Source: Dethiosulfatibacter sp. (GTDB lineage Bacteria > Bacillota > Clostridia > Tissierellales > Dethiosulfatibacteraceae). Taken from it: DNA of 9,777 nucleotides. Below the pieces are notes generated by a model. The model worked only from the letters and a program-made list of their open reading frames with translations, made no database searches and was not told where the DNA came from. The stretch lies in the NCBI GenBank assembly GCA_030591825.1, contig JAUVAG010000017.1:1-9777 (forward strand), written 5' to 3'. The position numbers were made by a program, and so were the translations under genes. Positions 1 to 5,555 of this stretch are shown one piece after another (position 1 is the stretch's first letter; the number at the start of each line of letters is the position of its first letter).

Positions 1-2
1 AT

Positions 3-479
3 GAATCAGTTAACATTGTGGATTTTCCCGAGAGGAGGATATTTTGTTATAATAGTGGAATAAACATTTATGAGAAAGGCATAGAAACCTACGAGTATAT
101 GCTTAGGGAGTTGAAGAACCAGGTAGAGATCAATAACCTTCCAATGATATATTTCCACAACGTAGGATCCTTAATAAGAATGGATAATATCAAAGTTAGA
201 GACTACAAGTCTACTGAAATCTTTGTATTTGTTGACACTGATTTCAGTAGGGATGAAGGATTTGAAAAAATAATGGGAGGTAATTATGCCTGTGTATGCT
301 TCAAAGGAGAGAAGGGTTTTGAAAATGAGCTCTACTATGCGGAAAAGCTCCTGGATTTTGTTGATGATAATGACTATGAAATTGTAGGAGAGTATCTCTG
401 TGAGGTAATAACAGAACTTCCAGTCTTTAACGAAAACAGTAGAGGAATGTTCATCAGACTACAGGTTCCGATAAAATAA
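3..479 (+). CDS. MerR-family transcriptional regulator, C-terminal effector-binding (GyrI-like) domain, 5'-truncated by window
   Basis: The reading frame is open to the left edge, so the 158 visible residues are the C-terminal part of a longer protein; the GTG at 18 is internal and not a credible start. The sequence resembles the effector-binding domain of multidrug-type MerR regulators: a PERRI segment near the beginning, an alternating strand/helix pattern, a PMIYFHNVGS strand, a second half with YAEKLLDFV, and the closing pattern YLCEVITELPVF...MFIRLQVPI, which is typical of these domains. In such proteins a DNA-binding helix-turn-helix and a coiled coil precede this domain, and ligand binding changes promoter geometry. 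Those parts would lie outside the window. A terminator follows directly, so it is probably not cotranscribed with the oxidoreductase genes. Its ligand and targets cannot be read from the sequence. Family assignment is by recognition of conserved patterns, not by a search. Confidence 0.8.
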   Translation, partial: ESVNIVDFPERRIFCYNSGINIYEKGIETYEYMLRELKNQVEINNLPMIYFHNVGSLIRMDNIKVRDYKSTEIFVFVDTDFSRDEGFEKIMGGNYACVCFKGEKGFENELYYAEKLLDFVDDNDYEIVGEYLCEVITELPVFNENSRGMFIRLQVPIK

Positions 480-492
480 ATAATAATCCTTG

Positions 493-513
493 ACCCTATT
501 GTAACAATAGGGT
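493..513 (+). terminator. Rho-independent terminator after the MerR-type gene
   Basis: A perfect 9-bp stem (ACCCTATTG / CAATAGGGT) with a 3-base TAA loop starts 13 bases after the stop codon. It is followed by TTATAATTAAG, a weak U-tract. Stem and position fit a terminator; the poor U-run lowers certainty. Confidence 0.65.
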
Positions 514-571
514 TTATAATTAAGTTAGAAAAATAAATAAATCTCCGATTCTTACGTTCCCGCATAAAACA

Positions 572-599
572 TTGACAGAATAAGGAATTTAAGAACTAT
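572..599 (+). promoter_or_regulatory. Candidate promoter for the aldehyde oxidoreductase operon
   Basis: A perfect -35 hexamer TTGACA (572-577) is followed after 16 bases by AACTAT (594-599), which matches only three of six positions of TATAAT. If used, the transcript would begin near 606 and carry a leader of about 190 bases including the hairpin at 637-668. The weak -10 could mean activator dependence or a different true start further downstream. Confidence 0.35.
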
Positions 600-636
600 G
601 GGTATTGAAGTGATTTTATGCCTGCCGTGATTGCAA

Positions 637-674
637 AGGAGCTATTCGAATATTTCGAGTATGCTCCTATTTTT
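637..674 (+). terminator. Strong leader hairpin, possible attenuator or small-RNA terminator
   Basis: AGGAGC (637-642) pairs with GCTCCT (663-668). After one bulged T (662), TATTCGAA (643-650) pairs with TTCGAGTA (654-661) with a single G-T wobble, leaving a 3-base TAT loop. The 14-bp stem is followed by ATTTTTG. The form is that of an intrinsic terminator, but it sits downstream of the candidate promoter and about 125 bases upstream of the polyferredoxin start. It may therefore end a short transcript or act as a conditional attenuator of the operon. Confidence 0.6.
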
Positions 675-797
675 GTGTTCGATTTTTATGTTCCTCGTTA
701 AAATTCATAATTCTTTAGTTGGATGTATCATAAGCATTGTTAGGCAACAAGCATAGCAGCACTTGAAATATTAAAATGGAGAAAAAAGGAGGATTTT

Positions 798-1208
798 ATG
801 AAACCGGGAGTAATCAAAGTAAGGGTGAATCCTGATCTATGTCAGGGTTGCAGGGCATGTGAGTCTGTATGTTCTGTATTTCATCTGGGAGTAGTGGACC
901 CAGCTGCTACAGGTATCAAAATTAGTGAAAAGAAAATGGGTCATTTTAAACAAAATGTATGTCAGCAGTGTTCTGACATGGTATGTGCAGAACATTGTCC
1001 GGTTGATGCCATATCAAGAGATTCATTTACCGGAGCTGTAACAATAAGCGATGCATGCATAGGTTGCGGTAAATGTGCGGAAGATTGTCCGATTGATGCA
1101 ATAAGCATGATTGAATTTGAAGGTAAGCCTTTGGCTTACAAATGTGATTTATGTGGCGGAGTACCTGAATGTGTTAAAATCTGCCCTCGAAATGCGTTGG
1201 GATGGTGA
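798..1208 (+). CDS. Polyferredoxin electron-transfer subunit (four [4Fe-4S] clusters) of aldehyde ferredoxin oxidoreductase
   Basis: This 136-residue protein carries sixteen cysteines in four groups: C15/18/21/25, C55/58/63/67, C87/90/93/97 and C116/119/125/129. Several groups end in Cys-Pro, the signature of [4Fe-4S] ferredoxin folds. The arrangement resembles small iron-sulfur subunits of the HycB/DMSO-reductase type and the electron-transfer subunits paired with bacterial tungsten aldehyde oxidoreductases (AorA, WorS). There is no signal peptide or membrane segment, so it should act in the cytoplasm, passing electrons between the catalytic subunit and ferredoxin or another acceptor. The start is fixed by AAGGAGG (786-792) five bases upstream. 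The stop lies 4 bases before the start of the catalytic gene, so the two are almost certainly translated together. The cluster count is read directly; the partner role is inferred from position and family knowledge. Confidence 0.88.
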   Translation: MKPGVIKVRVNPDLCQGCRACESVCSVFHLGVVDPAATGIKISEKKMGHFKQNVCQQCSDMVCAEHCPVDAISRDSFTGAVTISDACIGCGKCAEDCPIDAISMIEFEGKPLAYKCDLCGGVPECVKICPRNALGW

Positions 1209-1212
1209 TGAG

Positions 1213-3096
1213 ATGAAAGGTTATAAAAATTGTGTATTAAGGATAGATTTGAGTTCTAAAAACATAAGTAAGGAAAAGCTCAACATGGAATATGTAAAAA
1301 GATATCTTGGAGGAGAAGGTTATGGGGTTGCTCTTTTGTGGGATGAAGTTCCCCATGATACAGAGCCTTTGTCTGAGAAGAATATATTATCATTCAATAC
1401 TGGACCTCTTACAGGAACTCCAATGGCTTCGGCATCAAGAATTTCAATTAATTTTCTGTCACCGTTGTCAAACACCATAGGGTCTTCAAACATGGGAAGC
1501 CACTTCGGTGCAGAAGTGAAATTTGCAGGTTATGATTCCATTATATTTGAAGGTAAGGCGGATAAACCGGTAATAGTAGTAATAGAAAATGACAAGGTTG
1601 AAATCAAAGATGCAGCACACCTTTGGGGAAAGAACACCAGGGAAACAACAGAAATTCTTAATGAGGAACTGGGAAAGGAATACAAGATATCGTGCATAGG
1701 ACAGGGCGGAGAAAACCTTTCAAGTATTGCTTGCATATTCAGCGATGACTGTTTTGCAGGAAGGGGCGGTGCTGGTGCTGTAATGGGATCCAAAAATCTT
1801 AAGGCAGTGGCAGTAAAAGGAAATGGAAAGATAGAAATAAACGACAAGGATAAGTTCCTGGAAATAAATGCAGTGGCCATAAGGGAAATTAGGGACGAAG
1901 TCTATACCTGGGGTCCGGTACATGGATACGGCACTCCTGCATGGCTTGACGGTGCCAATGAATGCGGGTTGCTACCTACAAGGAATTTCAGACAAAACCA
2001 GTTTGAAAAGCTCGAGCCGATTATGCCTACCCAACTGTGGAACAACAGGGAGAAGTTTGAAGTGAGAAGAAGAGCCTGTTATTCTTGTCAGCTTGGATGC
2101 CATAAATATATAGTGATGAAGAATTCAGACTACGGGGATGACATAGGTGTTGGAGAACTTGAATTTGAAACCATAGCTGCACTTGGACCAAGATGTGGAG
2201 TTAATTCATATGAAGATATTTCAATGGCCAATTATTATTTGACCATTTATGGTCTGGATACAATTTCGGGTGGAGCAACAATCTCAGCTGCAATGGAATG
2301 GTATGAGGAAGGAATAATCACCAGTGATGATCTTGACGGATTGGAACTTAATTTTGGAAACGGAAAGGCAATGGTGGAACTTTTAAGGAAAATGGGACTT
2401 AGGGAAGGTTGTGGAGACTTGTTTGCAGATGGTTCTCAGGTTGCAGCCGAAAAAATAGGTAAAAGAGCTCTTGACTATACAATGACTGTAAAGGGAATGG
2501 AAATTCCCGCTACGGATCCAAGGGGAAGCTCTGCCATGACTGTATCGTTGGGAACCTCTGAAAGAGGAGCCTGTCATATGAGGCCTTATGCAGCTACAAT
2601 CGATGCTTTTGGATATCTTTATCCAGATCTTGGAGTAACAGAACCGAAAGATCCATTTGATGACAAGGAATCAAAGGAATGGTTAAAATCTGTGAAGGAA
2701 TTCTTTGTAGTTACAAACCTCATAGGTATCTGCGACTTCAATGTAATAAATTGCGAGCTTCACGCCACAACCCTGGCAGCTATCTATACAGCATTGACAG
2801 GAATAGAGACAGATAAGGAAGAGCTTCTAAGAAAGGCTGAAAGGACTATAGCTCTTGAAAGAGCGCTTAACTATGAGAGGGGATTCAGACGGGATGACGA
2901 CAGACTTCCGAAACGTTTCATGACTGAAGAAGCTTCTGGTGGACCTCCAAAGGGAAGAAAAGTAGACATGGAAAGCGCCCTTGACAAGTATTATGAAGCA
3001 TGTTCATACGACAAGGAAAAGGCAATTCCTACGAAGGAAAAATTCAAATCTCTTGGTATGGAAGATGTATATAATGGTCTTCTTGCAAATAAATAA
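1213..3096 (+). CDS. aor: Aldehyde:ferredoxin oxidoreductase, catalytic (tungsten/molybdenum bis-pterin) subunit
   Basis: Members of this family oxidise aldehydes to carboxylic acids in the cytoplasm using a tungsten (sometimes molybdenum) bis-pyranopterin cofactor and one [4Fe-4S] cluster. This 627-residue protein has the family length and landmarks: an N-terminal KRYLGGEGYG segment, NTGPLTGTP and GAGAVMGSKNLKAVAVKG in the first domain, a CxxCxxxC cluster motif at C289/C292/C296, and a fourth cysteine at C507. E319 and H455 seem to correspond to the active-site Glu and His of the Pyrococcus enzyme. The two DxxG motifs that contact the pterins read TIYGLD (344-349) and NLIGIC (502-507), so both leading Asp are replaced. 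The start is ATG 1213 because it gives the usual family N-terminus and lies 4 bases after the polyferredoxin stop; ATGs at 1111 and 1192 lie inside the upstream gene. Substrate and metal cannot be read from sequence. The FAD subunit AorC of some relatives is not seen here. Confidence 0.93.
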   Translation: MKGYKNCVLRIDLSSKNISKEKLNMEYVKRYLGGEGYGVALLWDEVPHDTEPLSEKNILSFNTGPLTGTPMASASRISINFLSPLSNTIGSSNMGSHFGAEVKFAGYDSIIFEGKADKPVIVVIENDKVEIKDAAHLWGKNTRETTEILNEELGKEYKISCIGQGGENLSSIACIFSDDCFAGRGGAGAVMGSKNLKAVAVKGNGKIEINDKDKFLEINAVAIREIRDEVYTWGPVHGYGTPAWLDGANECGLLPTRNFRQNQFEKLEPIMPTQLWNNREKFEVRRRACYSCQLGCHKYIVMKNSDYGDDIGVGELEFETIAALGPRCGVNSYEDISMANYYLTIYGLDTISGGATISAAMEWYEEGIITSDDLDGLELNFGNGKAMVELLRKMGLREGCGDLFADGSQVAAEKIGKRALDYTMTVKGMEIPATDPRGSSAMTVSLGTSERGACHMRPYAATIDAFGYLYPDLGVTEPKDPFDDKESKEWLKSVKEFFVVTNLIGICDFNVINCELHATTLAAIYTALTGIETDKEELLRKAERTIALERALNYERGFRRDDDRLPKRFMTEEASGGPPKGRKVDMESALDKYYEACSYDKEKAIPTKEKFKSLGMEDVYNGLLANK

Positions 3097-3139
3097 GGTC
3101 CTATAAATACATATAATATTTAGGACAAATATTGAGGGT

Positions 3140-3184
3140 AACAACCCCTGTGGAAATCACTTGATTTTCACAGGGGTTGTTTGT
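3140..3184 (+). terminator. Strong Rho-independent terminator of the aldehyde oxidoreductase operon
   Basis: ACAACCCCTGTG (3141-3152) is fully complementary to CACAGGGGTTGT (3169-3180). Pairing extends inward through GAAAT/ATTTT (one G-T pair) to a 6-base loop, giving a 17-bp stem. The downstream side reads TTTGTT. It begins 44 bases after the oxidoreductase stop and leaves no other gene in between. Confidence 0.85.
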
Positions 3185-3190
3185 TATAAT
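3161..3190 (+). promoter_or_regulatory. Promoter of the ThrE-type exporter genes, overlapping the preceding terminator
   Basis: A perfect TATAAT (3185-3190) lies 18 bases after TTGATT (3161-3166), a 4/6 match to TTGACA. The -35 element is in the loop and upper stem of the terminator hairpin, and the predicted start (about 3197) falls in the 12-base palindrome CTTAAATTTAAG (3194-3205). The first gene starts about 35 bases further on. Confidence 0.65.
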
Positions 3191-3231
3191 ACACTTAAAT
3201 TTAAGAAATTATGGAAATTCGGGAGAAATAT

Positions 3232-4020
3232 ATGAACAAAAATGAAATAAACAGGATTCTAAAGCTCTCCAGAAGGGCGGGGAAGATTCTACTGGAAAAT
3301 GGAGCCGAAACCTACAGGGTAGAGGAGACAATAAATCTAATATGCAACTCAAAGGGTATTGAAGATGCAAACTGCTTTGTTGTTCCAACTGGAATATTCA
3401 TTAATATTGAGTATGATGGAGAATACTATTCAATCATCCATAGAACAAGTATCGAAAGAATAGATCTTGAAAGAATAGCAATGGTAAACAACTTCTCTAG
3501 AGGATTTGCATCGGGAAGCATTACTGTGACTGAAGCTGATAAGGATCTTGAAAGAATTGAAAATGCTCCTGAGTTTAAGAACTGGCAAATTATACTTGGT
3601 GGAGGTGTTGCAGGAGGCTTTTTCACCCTTTTGTTCGGAGGAGGACCCATTGAATTTTCTCTAGCTTTTCTAACAAGTATGTTTGTAATAATGTTTTCGC
3701 TTATATCAATAAAATACAAGCTTCCATTCTTTATGAAGAACTTTACAGGTGGTATTATAAACATGTTTGCTGCACTGATTTTCATCAAGTCACTGGAATG
3801 TTTTGGAGTATATGCGGACATAGACAGCATAATAATAGGTTCACTTATGCCACTGGTACCAGGAGTTGCAATAGTCAACTCAATCAGAGATATAATATCA
3901 GGAGATTTTGTATCGGGAACATCAAGGATGATGGAGGCTGTATTAATTGCAGTAGCTCTGGCGCTTGGAGTAGGTACTGTTTTACAGGGGTATATTATGA
4001 TATTTGGAGGCAGTATATGA
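3232..4020 (+). CDS. Threonine/serine exporter family protein, ThrE_N-type subunit (YjjP-like)
   Basis: In Corynebacterium ThrE one long protein contains both halves of this exporter; many other bacteria, as here, encode them separately (YjjP/YjjB in Escherichia coli, reported to export succinate). This 262-residue half has a soluble N-terminal part with the conserved ENGAETYRVE (22-31) and VPTGIFI (51-57) patterns. About five hydrophobic segments follow, near 119-137, 141-160, 171-190, 197-216 and 233-258, with MPLVPG at 206-211 and a following DIISGD. The start is ATG 3232, with GGGAGA six to eleven bases upstream. The ATG at 3211 has no ribosome site and would add seven residues. The stop overlaps the next start by 4 bases (ATGA), so the two halves are translationally coupled. 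The substrate could be threonine, serine or a dicarboxylate; sequence does not decide. Confidence 0.88.
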   Translation: MNKNEINRILKLSRRAGKILLENGAETYRVEETINLICNSKGIEDANCFVVPTGIFINIEYDGEYYSIIHRTSIERIDLERIAMVNNFSRGFASGSITVTEADKDLERIENAPEFKNWQIILGGGVAGGFFTLLFGGGPIEFSLAFLTSMFVIMFSLISIKYKLPFFMKNFTGGIINMFAALIFIKSLECFGVYADIDSIIIGSLMPLVPGVAIVNSIRDIISGDFVSGTSRMMEAVLIAVALALGVGTVLQGYIMIFGGSI

Positions 4021-4454
4021 TACTTGATTTTATTTTTTCCTTCTTATGTACTTTCGGGTTTGGAATACTGTTTAATATACCAAGAAAACAGTTGGTCTTT
4101 GCTTCAATCGGAGGAGCCTTGGGATGGATAGTGTATTCAATATCGCTTGTTCAGTTTGATTCTGTTGTAATGGCAGCCTTTACAGGAGCTCTTGCAGTAG
4201 GTTTTTATAGTGAAATTATGGCTAAGGAAAGAAGGGTCCCTGCTACAGTATATGTAATTCCAGGAATGATTCCTCTAGTACCCGGATATGGGCTTTATTA
4301 CGCTATAAAGAAAATTATTGAAGCAGACTATATTATGGCGATGGAGGTTGGAACGGAGACTGTACTTGTTGCCCTGGCTATTTCAAGTGCTGTTATACTG
4401 ACGACTTCCATAGGAAGAAAGATAAAGAGAAAAGCAGAAAAAATAATGAATTAG
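4017..4454 (+). CDS. Threonine/serine exporter family protein, ThrE_2-type subunit (YjjB-like, DUF3815)
   Basis: The 145-residue protein is almost entirely hydrophobic, with membrane segments near 2-19, 27-45, 48-66, 76-95 and 114-131 and a basic C-terminal tail (RKIKRKAEK). It carries PGMIPLVPG at 82-90, echoing the MPLVPG motif of the partner subunit, as expected for two halves of one ThrE-like fold. The start ATG at 4017 overlaps the upstream stop, with GGAGG (4006-4010) six bases before it. A longer open frame reaches back to 3798 but lies inside the partner gene and would add non-membrane residues, so it is not used. It presumably forms the inner-membrane export complex with the upstream product. 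Substrate is uncertain, as for the partner. Confidence 0.87.
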   Translation: MILDFIFSFLCTFGFGILFNIPRKQLVFASIGGALGWIVYSISLVQFDSVVMAAFTGALAVGFYSEIMAKERRVPATVYVIPGMIPLVPGYGLYYAIKKIIEADYIMAMEVGTETVLVALAISSAVILTTSIGRKIKRKAEKIMN

Positions 4455-4466
4455 GGAGCTGATAAT

Positions 4467-4787
4467 ATGAAATTCTATGACAGAATACTGGATCAGAATA
4501 TTGATTTTCTTCCGACTATTGAGAATGAACATATTAAATTTATTAGAAATTACAAATCAAATAATGATGATAAAATTGAATTTCATACTGTATTGAGTAT
4601 AAAAGAAACCAACAAGGAAATTGAAAATAGAATTACTCTTTATCCTATAAGCTCTGTAGCTCTTGTGCAAATATTAAAAAATGAAGGATTTGTTGATATA
4701 AAGCTGTATGATAACTGGAAAAGGAAAGGTTTTGACAGTGTAAGAAGCATACCATTAATTATAGACTGTGTGAAACCCCTTGTTTAA
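4467..4787 (+). CDS. Orphan C-terminal lobe of a class I SAM-dependent methyltransferase, possible gene remnant
   Basis: The 106-residue product resembles only the C-terminal third of clostridial class I methyltransferases. It opens with FYDRIL and FLPTIENEHIKF, continues with an antiparallel strand region, and ends with LYPISS...ILKNEGFVDIKLYDNW, the usual last helix-strand of that fold. The SAM-binding Rossmann part (Gly-rich loop and acidic strand-2 residue, roughly 130-150 residues) is absent and cannot fit in the 12-base gap upstream. The gene nevertheless has an ATG with GGGAG (4454-4458, overlapping the previous stop) eight bases before it, and an intact frame. It could be the relic of a deletion that fused the 3' end to the exporter operon, or a retained small protein. 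Enzymatic activity is not expected. No other family fits better by eye. Confidence 0.6.
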   Translation: MKFYDRILDQNIDFLPTIENEHIKFIRNYKSNNDDKIEFHTVLSIKETNKEIENRITLYPISSVALVQILKNEGFVDIKLYDNWKRKGFDSVRSIPLIIDCVKPLV

Positions 4788-4804
4788 AGAGTGATAGAGA
4801 ATAT

Positions 4805-4820
4805 GAATTAAATTTAATTC
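4805..4820. repeat. 16-bp perfect palindrome GAATTAAATTTAATTC
   Basis: The sequence is its own reverse complement and lies 17 bases after the methyltransferase-fragment stop. Its core TTAAATTTAA also occurs at 3195-3204 at the predicted start of the exporter transcript. It is pure AT apart from the ends, so it could be a weak terminator, an operator or chance. Confidence 0.35.
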
Positions 4821-4838
4821 TTTCAGCATATTAAAACG

Positions 4839-4867
4839 TTGGTTTTTGAGGCTGAATGTGATATTAT
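4839..4867 (+). promoter_or_regulatory. Candidate promoter for the DUF1292 gene
   Basis: TTGGTT (4839-4844) and TATTAT (4862-4867) are separated by 17 bases, with 4/6 and 5/6 matches to the vegetative consensus. The start would be near 4874, about 50 bases before the gene. A second AT-rich box, TATAAA (4872-4877), lies nearby without a good -35. Confidence 0.4.
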
Positions 4868-4923
4868 TTAGTATAAATCCCCAATAGTTGAAATAGGTGG
4901 AAATATAAGTTAGGAGATTTAAT

Positions 4924-5349
4924 ATGAGTAAAGAACATAACTGCGGTTGCGGTGATGATAATTTAGAAAAAGATAAGTGTTGTTCAGATAACAAAGAAGA
5001 AAAATGTTGTGAGAGTCAAGAAGAGCATAACCACGAAGGATGTGGAGAAGGATGCGGATGTGGACATGACCACGAGCATAGTCACGAAGTAGGCGAAGAT
5101 ACAATGATGGTTACTTTTGATGATGGCGAAGAGAAGGAATGCCTTGTTCTTGCAGTTGTTGAAATAGACGAAAAAGAATATGTTGCACTTCTACCAGAAG
5201 GACAAGAAGAATACTTCATCTATGGATACAAGGAAGATGAAAAAGGTGTTGAACTACTAGCAATAGAGTCTGACAAGGAATTCGAAAAAGTTGGAAGTGT
5301 ATTTGAAGAGATATTTGGTGGAGAAGAAGACGAAGAAGACGAAGAATAA
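4924..5349 (+). CDS. DUF1292 domain protein with a His/Cys-rich, probably metal-binding N-terminal extension
   Basis: The 141-residue protein has three parts. Residues 1-56 hold nine cysteines (7, 9, 19, 20, 28, 29, 40, 44, 46) and seven histidines (5, 35, 37, 48, 50, 52, 54) in a Gly/Asp/Glu background, including CGCG and a GHDHEHSHE run. Residues 58-130 match the DUF1292 (YrzB-like) pattern: a DDG turn, EIDEKEYVALLPEG, YFIYGYKEDE and a closing VFEEIF. The tail is acidic, built from a short DNA repeat. DUF1292 proteins are usually about 80-100 residues and of unknown function, so the extension is the notable part; its ligands suggest binding of zinc, nickel, copper or cobalt. There is no signal peptide, so it should be cytosolic. 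AGGAG (4912-4916) lies seven bases before the ATG. It appears to be a single-gene unit with its own promoter and a hairpin after it. Confidence 0.82.
   Translation: MSKEHNCGCGDDNLEKDKCCSDNKEEKCCESQEEHNHEGCGEGCGCGHDHEHSHEVGEDTMMVTFDDGEEKECLVLAVVEIDEKEYVALLPEGQEEYFIYGYKEDEKGVELLAIESDKEFEKVGSVFEEIFGGEEDEEDEE
5323..5346 (+). repeat. Short tandem repeat GAAGAAGAC (2.7 copies) encoding the acidic tail
   Basis: Two full copies (5323-5331 and 5332-5340) and a partial third (5341-5346) encode a Glu/Asp tail in the 3' end of the DUF1292 gene. The last GAAGAA then pairs with TTCTTC (5350-5355) across the TAA stop codon, a 6-bp hairpin with the stop as its loop. Confidence 0.7.
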
Positions 5350-5399
5350 TTCTTCCATAATTTTAGAAACGAAATTTGGATATTAAATAAGCATTTAAT

Positions 5400-5430
5400 G
5401 AGATGGACTTCTGTTCATCTCTATTAATTT
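5400..5430 (+). terminator. Probable Rho-independent terminator after the DUF1292 gene
   Basis: GAGATGGAC (5400-5408) pairs with GTTCATCTC (5413-5421) with one G-T pair and a TTCT loop, followed by TATTAATTTC. It lies 50 bases after the stop codon. The U-tract is interrupted, so efficiency is uncertain. The rest of the gap to the lipoprotein gene (5431-5555) is AT-rich, with no convincing promoter that I could fix. Confidence 0.55.
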
Positions 5431-5555
5431 CTCAAATAAGTAACAGAATTAAAGATATAAAAAAGAACTTAATGTCTGGAATATATATACTGATAATAAA
5501 TGCTTATATAAAAATGCCGGAATTGGGTTTATTACATATGAAAATCGGAGGATAT

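Larger units (their letters stand above)
480..797 (+). other. Non-coding interval and leader of the aldehyde oxidoreductase operon
   Basis: This 318-base stretch holds the MerR-gene terminator (493-513), a TTGACA -35-like element (572-577), a 14-bp attenuator-like hairpin (637-668) and, just before the polyferredoxin gene, an AAGGAGG ribosome site (786-792). No conserved protein-coding gene is evident. The longest sensible small frame on the plus strand is 27 codons (618-701), rich in Phe and Tyr and running through the hairpin. A weak 5-bp hairpin, TTGTT/AACAA, lies at 737-750. No known riboswitch consensus could be matched by eye. Confidence 0.6.

Noticed and set aside
606..670. Molybdenum/tungsten cofactor riboswitch in the AOR leader
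   Set aside because: No conserved core could be recognised by eye and the space between the promoter and the hairpin is short; left as a test, not a call.
600..760. Sigma-54 promoter (GG-N10-GC) before the AOR operon
   Set aside because: Candidate GG/GC pairs were off by one base or lacked GG, so no valid -24/-12 spacing was found.
1111..1212. Longer N-terminus for the AOR gene from ATG 1111
   Set aside because: It lies inside the polyferredoxin gene in another frame, has no ribosome site, and the added residues do not resemble AOR; ATG 1213 gives the normal family start.
3798..4016. Extended start for the second exporter subunit at 3798
   Set aside because: The frame overlaps the well-supported ThrE_N gene by over 200 bases; ATG 4017 has GGAGG and gives the proper hydrophobic N-terminus.
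5403..5555. Extra N-terminal residues on the cyclophilin gene
   Set aside because: They precede the lipoprotein signal peptide and overlap a terminator-like hairpin; ATG 5556 has a GGAGG site.
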